A stretch of DNA of 64,000 bases from Meiothermus cerbereus DSM 11376 (lineage in GTDB: Bacteria; Deinococcota; Deinococci; Deinococcales; Thermaceae): assembly GCF_000620065.1 (NCBI RefSeq), contig NZ_JHVI01000010.1:1-64000 (forward strand), written 5' to 3'. Positions 28,849 through 37,513 of this stretch are shown one piece after another (positions within the stretch are counted from its first letter, which is position 1; the number at the start of each line of letters is the position of its first letter). The notes below the pieces were generated by a model that was not told the DNA's origin, did no database searches, and was given only the letters and a program-made list of their open reading frames with translations. The translations under genes were made by a program, and so were the position numbers.

Positions 28849-29913
28849 CTACTGCTGATTGGCAAAATGACGTGCTGTACGGCCCGAAAAACCCCTTCCC
28901 TCGAGGGCAAACTTCAGCGCGGCTGCGCGGGTCTCGGGGTCTAGGGCCCTTCCGAGCAGGTGGGCCACAGCCTCCAGGTAGAGCTGTTGGTCGAAGGGTG
29001 GAAAGGTGATCACCAGCCCGAAGCGGTCGGCCAGGGCCAGTTTATCCTGCAAAGTGTCCCAGGAAGCGGGGTCGCTGGCATTGGGGTCGGGGCGCTCCGA
29101 CCAGTGCTGGGACACCAGGTTGCGGCGGTTAGAGGTAGCCACCACCAGCACATTAGCAGGCCGCTCATAGACAGCACCCTCGAGCAGCACCTTGAGCCGG
29201 TGAAATCGCTCATCGCCTTCGGAAAAGGCCAGGTCGTCCAGGTAAAGCACGAAGCGAAAAGGCAGCGGGGCCAGCGTCTCCATCAGGGTAGGCAGTTGAT
29301 CCAACCCTTCCGACAAGACCTCCACCAGCCGCAGGCCGTGCTGGGCGTAGTGGGTGCGCAAGGCCTTCACCGAGGTTGATTTGCCAGAACCTCGAGCCCC
29401 GTACAACAGCATTGGAACCGCCGGCTTACCTGCCACAAAGCGCTCAACATTTGCACGCAGTGTGCTAATTTGCCGGGTATAGCCCACCAGATCATCGAAA
29501 CAAGCTGGGTCGGGCCGCTCCACCGCCCCAATCTGGCCGTCGAAAACAAAAGCGCTATGGTAGACATAGATACCATATCCATGCTTACGGTAGAGCGCTT
29601 GTACGTCTGCAGAACAACCCCTCTGCAGCACATCTAAGGCCGCGGCCTCGGCCGGGCTGGGCTCGAGGTGCCCAAACTCGGAAAAGGGGTACTGCTTTCT
29701 GAGGTGCCCCAGCTCCCGTCGCAGACGCATAAGCTCCTGGTCAATCCAGTCGGCCAGTCCAGGGCTCAGTGGCTCGCACAAGAGCCGTCGGGCCAGGGTT
29801 TCATCAGCCAGTATGCGTCTGCAAAGCACCCAGGCCCAGGGCTCGCCCCGGGGTACTCGAGCATGAAAAAGTTCAGCCAGCGGGGTTTGGTGTAAAGGGG
29901 GGAAAAGCTGCAT
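28849..29913 (-). CDS. DUF815-family AAA ATPase
   Basis: A 354-residue P-loop protein of the DUF815 family. Walker A is GARGSGKST (around residue 170), Walker B is FVLYLDDLAF (around 223), and VLVVATSNRRNLV (around 254) matches a sensor 1 region. An N-terminal segment of about 130 residues has no clear assignment. DUF815 proteins are AAA-like ATPases without an established job. Its nearest same-strand neighbour is the HD-GYP gene, 204 bp upstream, separated by a dispersed repeat, so it is probably transcribed by itself. Confidence 0.85.
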   Translation of the reverse strand: MQLFPPLHQTPLAELFHARVPRGEPWAWVLCRRILADETLARRLLCEPLSPGLADWIDQELMRLRRELGHLRKQYPFSEFGHLEPSPAEAAALDVLQRGCSADVQALYRKHGYGIYVYHSAFVFDGQIGAVERPDPACFDDLVGYTRQISTLRANVERFVAGKPAVPMLLYGARGSGKSTSVKALRTHYAQHGLRLVEVLSEGLDQLPTLMETLAPLPFRFVLYLDDLAFSEGDERFHRLKVLLEGAVYERPANVLVVATSNRRNLVSQHWSERPDPNASDPASWDTLQDKLALADRFGLVITFPPFDQQLYLEAVAHLLGRALDPETRAAALKFALEGRGFSGRTARHFANQQ

Positions 29914-29999
29914 TGCTGGCTATTTTATCCCAGTGGTTCAGTAAGCCTCACCAGGGGGCAGTTACCCAAAACCTTTCCTGACCCGATTGGACACGCCCA

Positions 30000-30069
30000 G
30001 CTTATCGCACTCGTCGCAGACCTTGCCTCCTATCCGGGAGGCCTGTGCAGAACACAGCAATTCAAGTTG
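30000..30069 (-). repeat. Dispersed repeat with CxxCDK reading, copy 1
   Basis: About 70 bp that matches 32288-32363 at roughly 84 percent over the first 45 bases (from CTTATCGCAC to GGGAGGCC). On the minus strand both copies can be read as a short peptide ASR-I/M-GG-x-VC-D/E-x-CDK, but neither has a clear start codon. It contains CCTCC...GGAGG pairing. It lies between the HD-GYP and DUF815 genes. Confidence 0.5.
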
Positions 30070-30117
30070 TGAGCGGCTCAGTAATTGTGCGGGCTGTCTT
30101 ACCCCTCGAGCTCACCG

Positions 30118-31542
30118 CTATGCCCTAACATTGGACTTACTGGGGTTGGCAGCCTCCATGGCTTCCTTGCCGGAGGGGGAGGTAATGCGCTTGACGAAAA
30201 TATCCACCAGATTGGGGTCGAGCTTTTTACCTTTGAGGCGGTTCAACTCTTCGATAATTTCGGCAGGTTTCCAGGCCCGTTTGTAGGGGCGGGCGCTATA
30301 GAGCGCATCGAAGGTATCTACTACTGCAAAAATGCGAGCCAGGATGGGAATATCCTGCCCCTTCAGGCCATCGGGATAACCGCTGCCATCCCAGTTTTCG
30401 TGGTGATGGCGCACCACTTCCAGGGTTTCCTGGGGCAGAAAAGGTACCCGTGAAAGCATCTCCCAACCCTTCAACACGTGGCTTTTCATAATCTCCCACT
30501 CTTCTTCATCGAGCTTGCCGGGCTTACGCAGGATGTTATCGGAAATAGAAAGCTTACCAATATCGTGCAAATAAGCCCCCCAGCGCAGAAATTTACGCAT
30601 GGAAGCGTCGAGTCCCATGTCCTGAGCAAGCTGGTCGGCCCAGGCCACCACCCGTTTGGTATGGCCCTGGGTCTCATGGTCGCGGAATTCCAGCGCCAGG
30701 CCCAGGGCACGCAGCGTGCCGTCGTAGGCATCCTCGAGCTGCTTGAGAGCTTCCATCTGCCCCAGTTGTGCCCCCATGACCCGAGTCAGCGAGTTGGCGA
30801 TAGCTTTTTCGTCGGACTGAAAGGGCTTATTCCCCTCACGGGCCAAAATCACCACCCCCAGGGGGCGCTTTTGTCGCGCTGATACTGGAACCGCCGCGGT
30901 AGACCAGCCCGCACTCTCGGGGATACCCTCGAGGTAGTTGCCCACCGTAAAACTGTCGGTTAGCGAGGCGTGGGTGCTCAGCTTTTGCTGGGGCAGATGC
31001 CGCCCGCGGTAGCGCTCGAGGGCACCCCTTGCGCTAACCACCACCGGCTTACCCTCACGGAAGCGCACGAAGGCCAGGTGGGGTGCAATGTTGAGGTTGT
31101 ACAGCGAGGACATCGCACTCTCAGTGAGCTCCAAGGGGTCGTTGGCAGTGCTTATGTTCAGACTCCCCTCCTCGAGTAGTTGCATGAGGCGAAGAGAATC
31201 CTCGAGTTCTCTTTGCGAGCGCCGATCTCGTTCGCGCAACCAAGCCACTAAGCCCAGGGTAACCAGCCCGGGAAGCGTGGTCACCAGCATGCTGTCTACA
31301 CTCAGGTTTGGCTTTGGGTAAAGGTGCTGTACCAGGTTATAGGCAAACAGCAGCGGCGCCACCCAGGGTAGGCTTCGCGGCCCATCTTTCCAGACCCAGG
31401 GCATCAAGAACAAGAAGCTGAAGGCCTGATAGGTATCTGGTAGGTACACCAGCGAAGTAGCACCCCAGCCCAGCAAGGCCAATACGCTCAGGAGAATCTG
31501 ATACCGCGATGTTTTCTTGTTGAAAATCGCCATAGCACGCAC
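30118..31542 (-). CDS. HD-GYP domain protein with membrane anchor and GAF-like sensor
   Basis: A 474-residue predicted cyclic-di-GMP phosphodiesterase. Residues 10-100 hold three or four membrane helices, 105-255 a GAF-like domain (NSLTRVMGAQLGQMEALKQL at its end), and 270-450 the HD-GYP domain with YLHDIGKL and HHHENWDGSGYPDG, so the catalytic residues are intact. Start GTG 31542 follows a TAGATT box; ATG 31533 is an alternative. No GGDEF protein is nearby. The domain identification is firm; cyclic-di-GMP as substrate is family knowledge. Confidence 0.88.
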   Translation of the reverse strand: MRAMAIFNKKTSRYQILLSVLALLGWGATSLVYLPDTYQAFSFLFLMPWVWKDGPRSLPWVAPLLFAYNLVQHLYPKPNLSVDSMLVTTLPGLVTLGLVAWLRERDRRSQRELEDSLRLMQLLEEGSLNISTANDPLELTESAMSSLYNLNIAPHLAFVRFREGKPVVVSARGALERYRGRHLPQQKLSTHASLTDSFTVGNYLEGIPESAGWSTAAVPVSARQKRPLGVVILAREGNKPFQSDEKAIANSLTRVMGAQLGQMEALKQLEDAYDGTLRALGLALEFRDHETQGHTKRVVAWADQLAQDMGLDASMRKFLRWGAYLHDIGKLSISDNILRKPGKLDEEEWEIMKSHVLKGWEMLSRVPFLPQETLEVVRHHHENWDGSGYPDGLKGQDIPILARIFAVVDTFDALYSARPYKRAWKPAEIIEELNRLKGKKLDPNLVDIFVKRITSPSGKEAMEAANPSKSNVRA

Positions 31543-31660
31543 GCTGCACTAAATCTAGCACCGGCGACAAACACACTTGGGTTATTTGCCGCCTTACAGC
31601 TCATAGGTAGTGCCTGGGGCGTTACGGGCGTTTGTGAAATGTTTCTGGCTCAAAAATACG

Positions 31661-31685
31661 TAAAAACCAGGGCTATTTGCCCTGG
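31661..31685 (-). terminator. Intrinsic terminator of tRNA-Lys
   Basis: CCAGGGC (31667-31673) and GCCCTGG (31679-31685) form a 7-bp stem with a 5-nt loop, followed on the minus strand by TTTTTA. It lies 14 bp past the tRNA 3' end. Confidence 0.85.
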
Positions 31686-31699
31686 CTTCCCGCTTTGCC

Positions 31700-31775
<76 letters not shown>

Positions 31776-31787
31776 AAGCAACACATA

Positions 31788-31816
31788 AATATAGTGGCGA
31801 AATCGCTTTTTGTCAA
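31788..31816 (-). promoter_or_regulatory. Promoter of tRNA-Lys
   Basis: A perfect -35 TTGACA (31811-31816) and TATATT -10 (31788-31793) with a 17-bp spacer on the minus strand, 12 bp before the tRNA. Confidence 0.85.
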
Positions 31817-31829
31817 TATCTCGCTGTGT

Positions 31830-31859
31830 TTGACCGACCTTGCCCGGACATGTTATCTT
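31830..31859 (+). promoter_or_regulatory. Promoter of the tRNA-Pro/tRNA-Gly unit
   Basis: TTGACC (31830-31835) and TATCTT (31854-31859) with an 18-bp spacer, 36 bp before tRNA-Pro. Confidence 0.7.
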
Positions 31860-31895
31860 TATCTTCGCGTTCTGGCGAGATGGTCAGGCGCACAA

Positions 31896-31972
<77 letters not shown>

Positions 31973-32005
31973 GGCGCTCCAGGAACCCCCTGGAAGTGCA
32001 CTCGC

Positions 32006-32081
32006 GCGGGAGTAGCTCAGTTGGTAGAGCGTCAGCCTTCCAAGCTGAATGTCGCGGGTTCGAATCCCGTCTCCCGCTCCA
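32006..32081 (+). tRNA. tRNA-Gly (anticodon TCC)
   Basis: A 76-nt cloverleaf with encoded CCA. Acceptor GCGGGAG pairs with CTCCCGC. The anticodon stem TCAGC with GCTGA encloses CTTCCAA, giving anticodon TCC. It lies 33 bp after tRNA-Pro and a terminator follows directly. Confidence 0.97.
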
Positions 32082-32082
32082 A

Positions 32083-32111
32083 AAAGCCGTCCAGAGGGGC
32101 GGCTTTATTTT
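32083..32111 (+). terminator. Intrinsic terminator after tRNA-Gly
   Basis: AAAGCCG (32083-32089) and CGGCTTT (32100-32106) pair, followed by ATTTT. It ends the tRNA-Pro/tRNA-Gly transcript. Confidence 0.75.
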
Positions 32112-32127
32112 GCAGGCCAGCGCCGGT

Positions 32128-32156
32128 TTTTACGATTTTGATAAGTCTGCTAAACT
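32128..32156 (+). promoter_or_regulatory. Probable promoter of tRNA-Arg
   Basis: A weak -35 (TTTTAC, 32128-32133), 17-bp spacer and TAAACT -10 (32151-32156), 26 bp before tRNA-Arg and just after the preceding terminator. Confidence 0.4.
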
Positions 32157-32182
32157 ATCGCTGGCCCGACCTGGGCCTGCAT

Positions 32183-32258
32183 GCGCCCGTAGCTCAGTGG
32201 ATAGAGCAGCCGCCTTCTAAGCGGTAGGTCAGGGGTTCGAGTCCTCTCGGGCGCGCCA
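32183..32258 (+). tRNA. tRNA-Arg (anticodon TCT)
   Basis: A 76-nt cloverleaf with encoded CCA. Acceptor GCGCCCG pairs with CGGGCGC. The anticodon stem CCGC with GCGG encloses CTTCTAA, giving anticodon TCT. A run of seven Ts follows two bases after CCA and may end transcription. Confidence 0.97.
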
Positions 32259-32548
32259 TGTTTTTTTAGCGGTCTAAAGAAAGAATGGCTTATCGCACCC
32301 TTCACAGACGTGGCCTCCCATCCGGGAGGCCACTGTGCTGTGCAGTACACAGCCGTCAAGTTGGTAAAAAGCTCAATGATTATGAAGAGTGCTCTAAGTG
32401 TCTCCATAAGCGAAATGCGAGATGTCGTACCAAAAGTTCGCTTTAGGAATTGCGCCAGGTATGCATTGACTCATTCCGCTGGTCTTGCCAATTTGCCCTG
32501 GCGCAACTTAATCCCCACCAGGAGAAGCGCGTTACCGCTCTGGCTTCA
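32259..32548. other. Intergenic region between tRNA-Arg and hemY
   Basis: A 290-bp gap with no credible gene. It contains a dispersed repeat (32288-32363) and a perfect 10-bp inverted repeat, TTGCGCCAGG (32450-32459) with CCTGGCGCAA (32497-32506), separated by 37 bases. The latter lies about 40 bp past the hemY stop and might mark the 3' end of the heme operon transcript. Confidence 0.4.
32288..32363 (-). repeat. Dispersed repeat with CxxCDK reading, copy 2
   Basis: Second copy of the repeat at 30000-30069, after tRNA-Arg. GGCCTCCC and GGGAGGCC make a perfect 8-bp hairpin here. Most differences between the copies within the shared core fall at third positions if read as ASR-x-GG-x-VC-x-x-CDK on the minus strand. 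No start codon supports a gene. Confidence 0.5.
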
Positions 32549-33928
32549 CTAGATCAAGGCAGCCTCTGTAGCAGCAGGCTTGCCTACATAGACCAGCACA
32601 CGCTCGGCCACTGCCTGCCCCATCCGGATCACCTCAGGCAACCCTACGCCGTGGTAGGCAGCGCCAGCCAGAAATAAACCAGGCAAGGCTTCGGCCCGGA
32701 GTGCTCTGGACACCCGCTCCTGGTGGCCCAGGGTGTAGCGAGGAAGGCCCTCTGACCAGTGGAATACCCAGGTATGTACGGGCTGTGGCACCTGGCCCCA
32801 CAGACGGGCCAGGTCGCGCAGAGCCAGCTGGGCAAGCTCGGTCTGGCTGGCTTCCAGGCCAGAGAAATAGGCGCGCACCAGGCTGTAGCCTTCGGGGGCT
32901 CGCCCCTGCCATTTTTGGTCGGTCCAGGTAAAACCGCGTACGCTAAAGCCCCGCTGCGCGGCCATGAGCATGCCATGGCCCACCCTTGGGGGCAGTTTTT
33001 CCCGAGCAAAGGCAAACGTAACAGTTGAAGAAGCGCCGTAAGGAATCTGCCGCAAGGCGGCGGCAGCCTCTGGGTGTAGGGGCTCCAGCAGGCGTCCGCT
33101 CACGCCTGCAGGCGTAGCCAGCACCAGCGCGTCGGCTTTGAGCGTGCCCTGGGTGGTGTGAATTCGCCACTCGTTGGTGCGCTCGAGGGCCTCCACCGTG
33201 GTGTTGAGTTGAATTTCCACCTCACTCAGCCGTACCCGTAATGCCTCCACCAGGCTACCCAGGCCTCCTTTGAGCGAAGCAAAAAGTTGTCCTTTTTCAC
33301 GACTGCCGCGCTCTTTACGCTGCCTCATGGCCCCCCGGATCAGGCTGCCGCACTGCTGTTCGAGGGCCTTAAGTTGAGGAAAGGCCGCCAGGGTAGAGAG
33401 TTCATAGGGGTCGCCCCCATAGATGCCACCCGAAAGCGGGGCCACCAGCCGCTCCCAGACCTGCCGACCCAGCCTGCGCTCGATGAAGGCGCCAAAAGGC
33501 TCGTCCTCCGCTGTGCCTTTGGGGATAAGGAGCTCGAGGGCCGCTCGAACCTTACCCAAAGGGCTCAGCAATGGGCTTTTGGCCAGGGCCCCCAGATCGC
33601 TGGGTATCACCATCTGCAAGCCCGCGGGTATCGGCAAGGCCCGGTACCCATCGTGAATCAGGGCCGAAGGATGGGCGGGTAGGGTTCCCACCACCTCGCT
33701 TTGCAGCCCGAGCTGGTGCACAAGCTCTAAAGCCCAGGGTTTGTAGCGCACTACCGCGTCCGGGCCGCCCTCGAGCAGAAAGCCGTTCTCGGCCACGGTG
33801 GTAATTTTCCCACCCAGGCGCGCATCGGCCTCCAGCAAGGTAATGCGTAGATGGGGTGCGGCTTGATGCAGGTAATAGGCCACCGAAAGCCCCGCGGCCC
33901 CACCCCCCACCACCACCACGCTAGCCAT
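32549..33928 (-). CDS. hemY: HemY/CgoX, coproporphyrinogen III oxidase (protoporphyrinogen oxidase family)
   Basis: A 459-residue FAD enzyme. ATG 33928 is chosen because the dinucleotide-binding motif VVVVGGGAAGLSVAYYL begins at residue 4; it overlaps hemH by 8 bp. Further family motifs are LEADARLGGKITT, ENGFLLEGGPDAV and the C-terminal LFLAGAAYHGVGLPEVIRMG. Proteins of this family accept coproporphyrinogen III in organisms that also have HemQ, as here, so the likely reaction is coproporphyrinogen III to coproporphyrin III with oxygen. It is the last gene of the operon. Confidence 0.92.
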   Translation of the reverse strand: MASVVVVGGGAAGLSVAYYLHQAAPHLRITLLEADARLGGKITTVAENGFLLEGGPDAVVRYKPWALELVHQLGLQSEVVGTLPAHPSALIHDGYRALPIPAGLQMVIPSDLGALAKSPLLSPLGKVRAALELLIPKGTAEDEPFGAFIERRLGRQVWERLVAPLSGGIYGGDPYELSTLAAFPQLKALEQQCGSLIRGAMRQRKERGSREKGQLFASLKGGLGSLVEALRVRLSEVEIQLNTTVEALERTNEWRIHTTQGTLKADALVLATPAGVSGRLLEPLHPEAAAALRQIPYGASSTVTFAFAREKLPPRVGHGMLMAAQRGFSVRGFTWTDQKWQGRAPEGYSLVRAYFSGLEASQTELAQLALRDLARLWGQVPQPVHTWVFHWSEGLPRYTLGHQERVSRALRAEALPGLFLAGAAYHGVGLPEVIRMGQAVAERVLVYVGKPAATEAALI

Positions 33929-34898
33929 GCTGGCCCACCGGATTGGCCGAAAAACGGGCCCACTCGCGCACCACCAGGTTACGCAGCACCTCGATGTAGT
34001 CGGGGTCGGCATTGAGGTTGCGGGTACGCAGCAGGCGCAGGCCTAGCCGGGCCGCGGTGTTTTGCGCTTCGTAGTCGAGGTCGTAGAAGACCTCGAGGTG
34101 ATCCGAAGGAAAGCCCACCGCCGTCACCACCACCTCGCGGTAGCCCTGGGCGGCTGCTTGCTCGAGCTTTTCGTTCACATCGGGCCCAATCCAGGGCTCC
34201 GGGGTACGGCCCGCCGACTGCCAGGCGGTGTCCCAGTGGGCCAGGCCCAGCTTTTGCACCACAAGCTCGGCTGTAGTACGCACCTGAGTCTGATAAACCC
34301 CGTCCTGGGCCGATTTTTCTGGAATCGAGTGGGCTGTGAAGAGGAAGAGGGCCCGCTCCGGCTCGCGCAGCCGCCAGAGCTGCTCGAGCACCCGCCCCGC
34401 CAGGGCTTGGATGTAGCCCGGATGGTCGGGGTAGGCCTCCACAAGCCTGAACTGGAAAGGGTGGCCTAGCTCGGCCAGGGCCTTTTCCACCTTCTCGCGG
34501 TACTCGGCGATGCTGCGGGAAGAAAAGTGCGGAGCTGCCACAATGCCTACCGCTTGCTCGACCCCATCCAAAGCCATGGCCTGTACCGCCTCGGCGATGA
34601 AGGGGTGCCAGTGCTTGGTGCCCAGATAGACCCGCGCCGGGCCTTTTACGCGAGGGCCGGGGGAGCTTTGCAAAGGCTGGGCATACAGGGGCAAAGTAGC
34701 GTTGAGGGCCGCCTCGAGGCGCACCGCCTGAGCAAAGGTAATCTCGTTCAGGGGGCTGCGCCCAATCAGGTGGTAGCGCTCGGCCAGCTCGGCCAGCAGT
34801 TCCGGGCTAGGGGGCCGCCCGCGCCGGATGTCGGTGTAGTAGGGCTCGATCTCTTCCTGTCGATAGGGGGTGCCGTAGGCCATTAGAAGTACGTTCAT
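33921..34898 (-). CDS. hemH: Ferrochelatase (CpfC type)
   Basis: A 325-residue ferrochelatase. Family features are MNVLLMAYGTPYRQEEIEPY at the start, the metal-site histidine in GIVAAPHFSSRSIAEY (around residue 122), LFTAHSIPEK (around 190) and the acidic helix near the C terminus. There are no four-cysteine iron-sulfur ligands of the animal type. With HemQ in the operon it likely inserts iron into coproporphyrin III rather than protoporphyrin IX. Starts 19 bp after hemQ. Confidence 0.94.
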   Translation of the reverse strand: MNVLLMAYGTPYRQEEIEPYYTDIRRGRPPSPELLAELAERYHLIGRSPLNEITFAQAVRLEAALNATLPLYAQPLQSSPGPRVKGPARVYLGTKHWHPFIAEAVQAMALDGVEQAVGIVAAPHFSSRSIAEYREKVEKALAELGHPFQFRLVEAYPDHPGYIQALAGRVLEQLWRLREPERALFLFTAHSIPEKSAQDGVYQTQVRTTAELVVQKLGLAHWDTAWQSAGRTPEPWIGPDVNEKLEQAAAQGYREVVVTAVGFPSDHLEVFYDLDYEAQNTAARLGLRLLRTRNLNADPDYIEVLRNLVVREWARFSANPVGQHG

Positions 34899-34917
34899 AG
34901 GCTTGTCTCGTCGCTGG

Positions 34918-35700
34918 CTAGGCCAGATCCTCCAGTACCTCGCGGATGTCCTTCTTTACGCAGGTAAACATGGGGGTATCGCGCAGGGTGTAGAGGCTGG
35001 CCTCGGTGAAGCGCAGGCGCTGAACCAGGTCTACAAACTCCTGCGGGTAGTTCGAGTCGAAGGCCACCACAAACTCCTGGTCGTCTATGCCATAGGAATA
35101 GGAGGTGTTGAGCGTAACCCCGGTAAAGGGAGCCGAAACGTAAATGTGTTCATCCATCATGCCCTGACGGGCCTGGGGCGAAAGATTGTACCAGGCTCTG
35201 GTCTTTACAAATGGATAAACAAACAGATACTGGCCCTGCCCCGGCAAAAGGTGTACCCCTTCGCCTTCGGGATTGAAGCGATCTACGTAGATAGAGCGCT
35301 TTTGCATGGATACGAACGAGTAAGGCTGGCTTAAGTACCCGGCCAGGGCGGTGCGGTTGAGCTCGCGTTGCATGGCCTGGAAGTCGGGTACGTTGAAACT
35401 GATGCGCCAGAGCATGAAGTCTACGTCGGCCCTGATGCCGACCAGGCTGTAGCTGCGCAGGATAAAACCTTCCCCCCGGTTGGCCCAGCGCTCGCACACT
35501 TCGGCAAACTCTGCCTTGGCCGCCTCCACGAACTCGGGGCTTTGCCTTCTGAACTCGGGGTCTAGCTTGAAAAAGGCATAGTTCATGAACTGCCGCTTGG
35601 CCTGGTCGGGGGCCTTGCGGCTAATCAGGCCAGCCGGATCCAGCTCGACCATGCGCCGGGTTTCCTTCTCTTTGTATTCGCGGGTTTCTTTCTCGTTCAT
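34918..35700 (-). CDS. hemQ: HemQ/ChdC, coproheme decarboxylase
   Basis: A 260-residue member of the chlorite-dismutase-like family, the last enzyme of the coproporphyrin-dependent heme route, which decarboxylates coproheme to heme b. The region YPFVKTRAWYNLSPQARQGM (around residues 157-176) followed by MDEH matches the HemQ segment with the proximal heme histidine. It overlaps hemE by 4 bp. Its presence among the hem genes marks which terminal pathway is used; no protoporphyrin-route oxygen-independent enzyme is in the window. Confidence 0.93.
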   Translation of the reverse strand: MNEKETREYKEKETRRMVELDPAGLISRKAPDQAKRQFMNYAFFKLDPEFRRQSPEFVEAAKAEFAEVCERWANRGEGFILRSYSLVGIRADVDFMLWRISFNVPDFQAMQRELNRTALAGYLSQPYSFVSMQKRSIYVDRFNPEGEGVHLLPGQGQYLFVYPFVKTRAWYNLSPQARQGMMDEHIYVSAPFTGVTLNTSYSYGIDDQEFVVAFDSNYPQEFVDLVQRLRFTEASLYTLRDTPMFTCVKKDIREVLEDLA

Positions 35701-36761
35701 GCAGACTCCTTGTTGTGCTTGTTGTGTCGGTTGAACTGATGAACCACCTCAACCAGGTGGGCTACGTGCTCTGGGGGCGTGGTTCGGATTACCCCGTGGC
35801 CCAGGTTGAAGATATGGGCGCCTCCCAGACCCGACTTGAGCACCTTTTGCGCCTCCTGGGTGATGACCGCTGGAGGGGCCAGCAAGACCGCCGGGTCGAG
35901 GTTGCCTTGCAGGGTGTGCGGCAAAAACTGGCGCACCTGGTCTAGGGGCGTGCGCCAGTCCACGCTCACCACCTCGCAAGGCAGTTCGGCCAGCAAGGGG
36001 TAGAGGTGCGAGGCCCCCACCGCCAGGTAAATGCGCGGTACACCCAGGCCTGCCAGGGCCGAAAAAACGGCCTGGTTGTAGGGTAGGCCAAAGCTACGGT
36101 AGACCTCCTGGTCGTGCAGGCCCGCCCAAGAGTCGAACAACTGAATGGCCTCGGCCCCGGCTTCGATCTGCATTCGCAGGTAGCGAATGGTTAGCTCGGT
36201 GAGCTTGTGCAGCAGCCGGTGGGCCAGGGCAGGTTCCTGGCGGAGAAAAGCGCGGAAGTCTTCGTAGTCCTTGGAGCCACTGCCCTGCACCAGGTAGGTG
36301 GCCAGGGTCAGGGGGGCCCCGGCAAAGCCAATGAGGGCCACAGGTTTTCCCGCCAGTTCACGCCGCACCAGCCGGATGGCCTCGGCCACGTAGGGGGCAA
36401 TTTCCCGGGTTTCGGGTAGGCGCAGGGCCTCGATCTGGGCTGCCCTGCGCAGCGGCTCGGCCACCACCGGCCCGGGATTGAACTCGATCTGCACCCCCAT
36501 GGCCGGCAGGGGGGTCATGATGTCGCTGAAGAGAATGGCTGCATCCAGGGGAAAGCGGCGCAAGGGTTGCAGGGTAATCTCGGCGGCCAGGTCGGGGGTA
36601 CGCACCATCTCCCAAAAGCTAGAACGGGCCTTGATGGCAAGGTACTCGGGCAGGTAGCGCCCGGCCTGGCGCATCAGCCAGAGCGGGGCTTGGGGGGTGT
36701 TTTCCCCCCAGGCAGCCCGCAGGAAAAGCGAGGTGGCGGTTCGGGTACTCGAGGTATTCAC
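35697..36761 (-). CDS. hemE: Uroporphyrinogen decarboxylase
   Basis: A 354-residue enzyme that converts uroporphyrinogen III to coproporphyrinogen III, the last step shared by the two heme routes. It has the N-terminal signature LWLMRQAGRYLPEYLAIK (around 23-40), LFSDIMTPLPAMG with its catalytic aspartate, FAGAPLTLATYLVQG, and NLGHGV near the C terminus. It overlaps the response-regulator gene by 4 bp upstream and hemQ by 4 bp downstream. Confidence 0.96.
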   Translation of the reverse strand: MNTSSTRTATSLFLRAAWGENTPQAPLWLMRQAGRYLPEYLAIKARSSFWEMVRTPDLAAEITLQPLRRFPLDAAILFSDIMTPLPAMGVQIEFNPGPVVAEPLRRAAQIEALRLPETREIAPYVAEAIRLVRRELAGKPVALIGFAGAPLTLATYLVQGSGSKDYEDFRAFLRQEPALAHRLLHKLTELTIRYLRMQIEAGAEAIQLFDSWAGLHDQEVYRSFGLPYNQAVFSALAGLGVPRIYLAVGASHLYPLLAELPCEVVSVDWRTPLDQVRQFLPHTLQGNLDPAVLLAPPAVITQEAQKVLKSGLGGAHIFNLGHGVIRTTPPEHVAHLVEVVHQFNRHNKHNKESA

Positions 36762-37513
36762 GTTGGCTCCTTAGTAGGCGAGGCTTCGGGTCGGGGTTCG
36801 GGATTGGGCGTAAAGCGGTAGCCCACCCCCCAGACGGTGTGAAAATGCACCGGGTGGGCTGGGTTGGGTTCAAACAGGCGGCGCAGGCGCAGCACAAAGT
36901 TGTCGATGGTGCGACTGCTGGGAAAAACCTCCTGGCCCCAGACCCGGTCGAGAATTTCATCGCGGCTGACCACCTCACCCGACCGCTCCACCAGCAGGCG
37001 CAAGATGGCCATCTCGCGCTCGCCCAGGGCTTCCTTGCGACCATCCTTCAGGTAGGCCGTCCAGGCCCTGAAGTCGATGCGGTGTCCGGCAAACTCGTAG
37101 AGCGCAGAAGGGGTCTCGGCCCGGCGGCGCAGCAGATTTCCAACCCGCAGCAGAAACTCGGGCAGGTGGAAGGGCTTGGCCAGGTAGTCGTCGCCACCTA
37201 CCTTTAGCCCCTCTACCCGCTCCTCGGGGGCCCCTTTGGCCGAGAGGAAAAGCACGGGGGTGGTGTGGCCCAGAGCGCGCATCTGCCGGCAGACCTGAAG
37301 GCCATCTAGCCCCGGTAGCATTACGTCGAGCACCACCAGATCGGGGTCCCAGGAAGCCCAGCGCTTTAGGGCCGTGCTGCCGTCGGGTGCAATTTCTACC
37401 TGGTAACCCTCGTCCTCGAGGTTGTCGGCCAGGGCGGCAGCCAGGGCGGGTTCGTCCTCCACCAGCAGTACCCTAATAGCCCGTCCCGCTAGTGGCGTGT
37501 CCAGGGGCTTCAT
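36758..37513 (-). CDS. OmpR-family response regulator embedded in the heme operon
   Basis: A 251-residue two-component regulator. Receiver domain (residues 13-125): acidic pocket VEDEP, phosphoacceptor in LVVLDVMLPGLDG and Lys in DYLAKPF. A winged-helix DNA-binding domain of the OmpR/PhoB type covers 145-240 (EVVSRDEILDRVWG, SSRTIDNFVLRLRRLF). The gene overlaps the kinase gene by 4 bp and hemE by 4 bp, so it is made with the heme enzymes. A role in heme or redox control is suggested by context only. Confidence 0.93.
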   Translation of the reverse strand: MKPLDTPLAGRAIRVLLVEDEPALAAALADNLEDEGYQVEIAPDGSTALKRWASWDPDLVVLDVMLPGLDGLQVCRQMRALGHTTPVLFLSAKGAPEERVEGLKVGGDDYLAKPFHLPEFLLRVGNLLRRRAETPSALYEFAGHRIDFRAWTAYLKDGRKEALGEREMAILRLLVERSGEVVSRDEILDRVWGQEVFPSSRTIDNFVLRLRRLFEPNPAHPVHFHTVWGVGYRFTPNPEPRPEASPTKEPT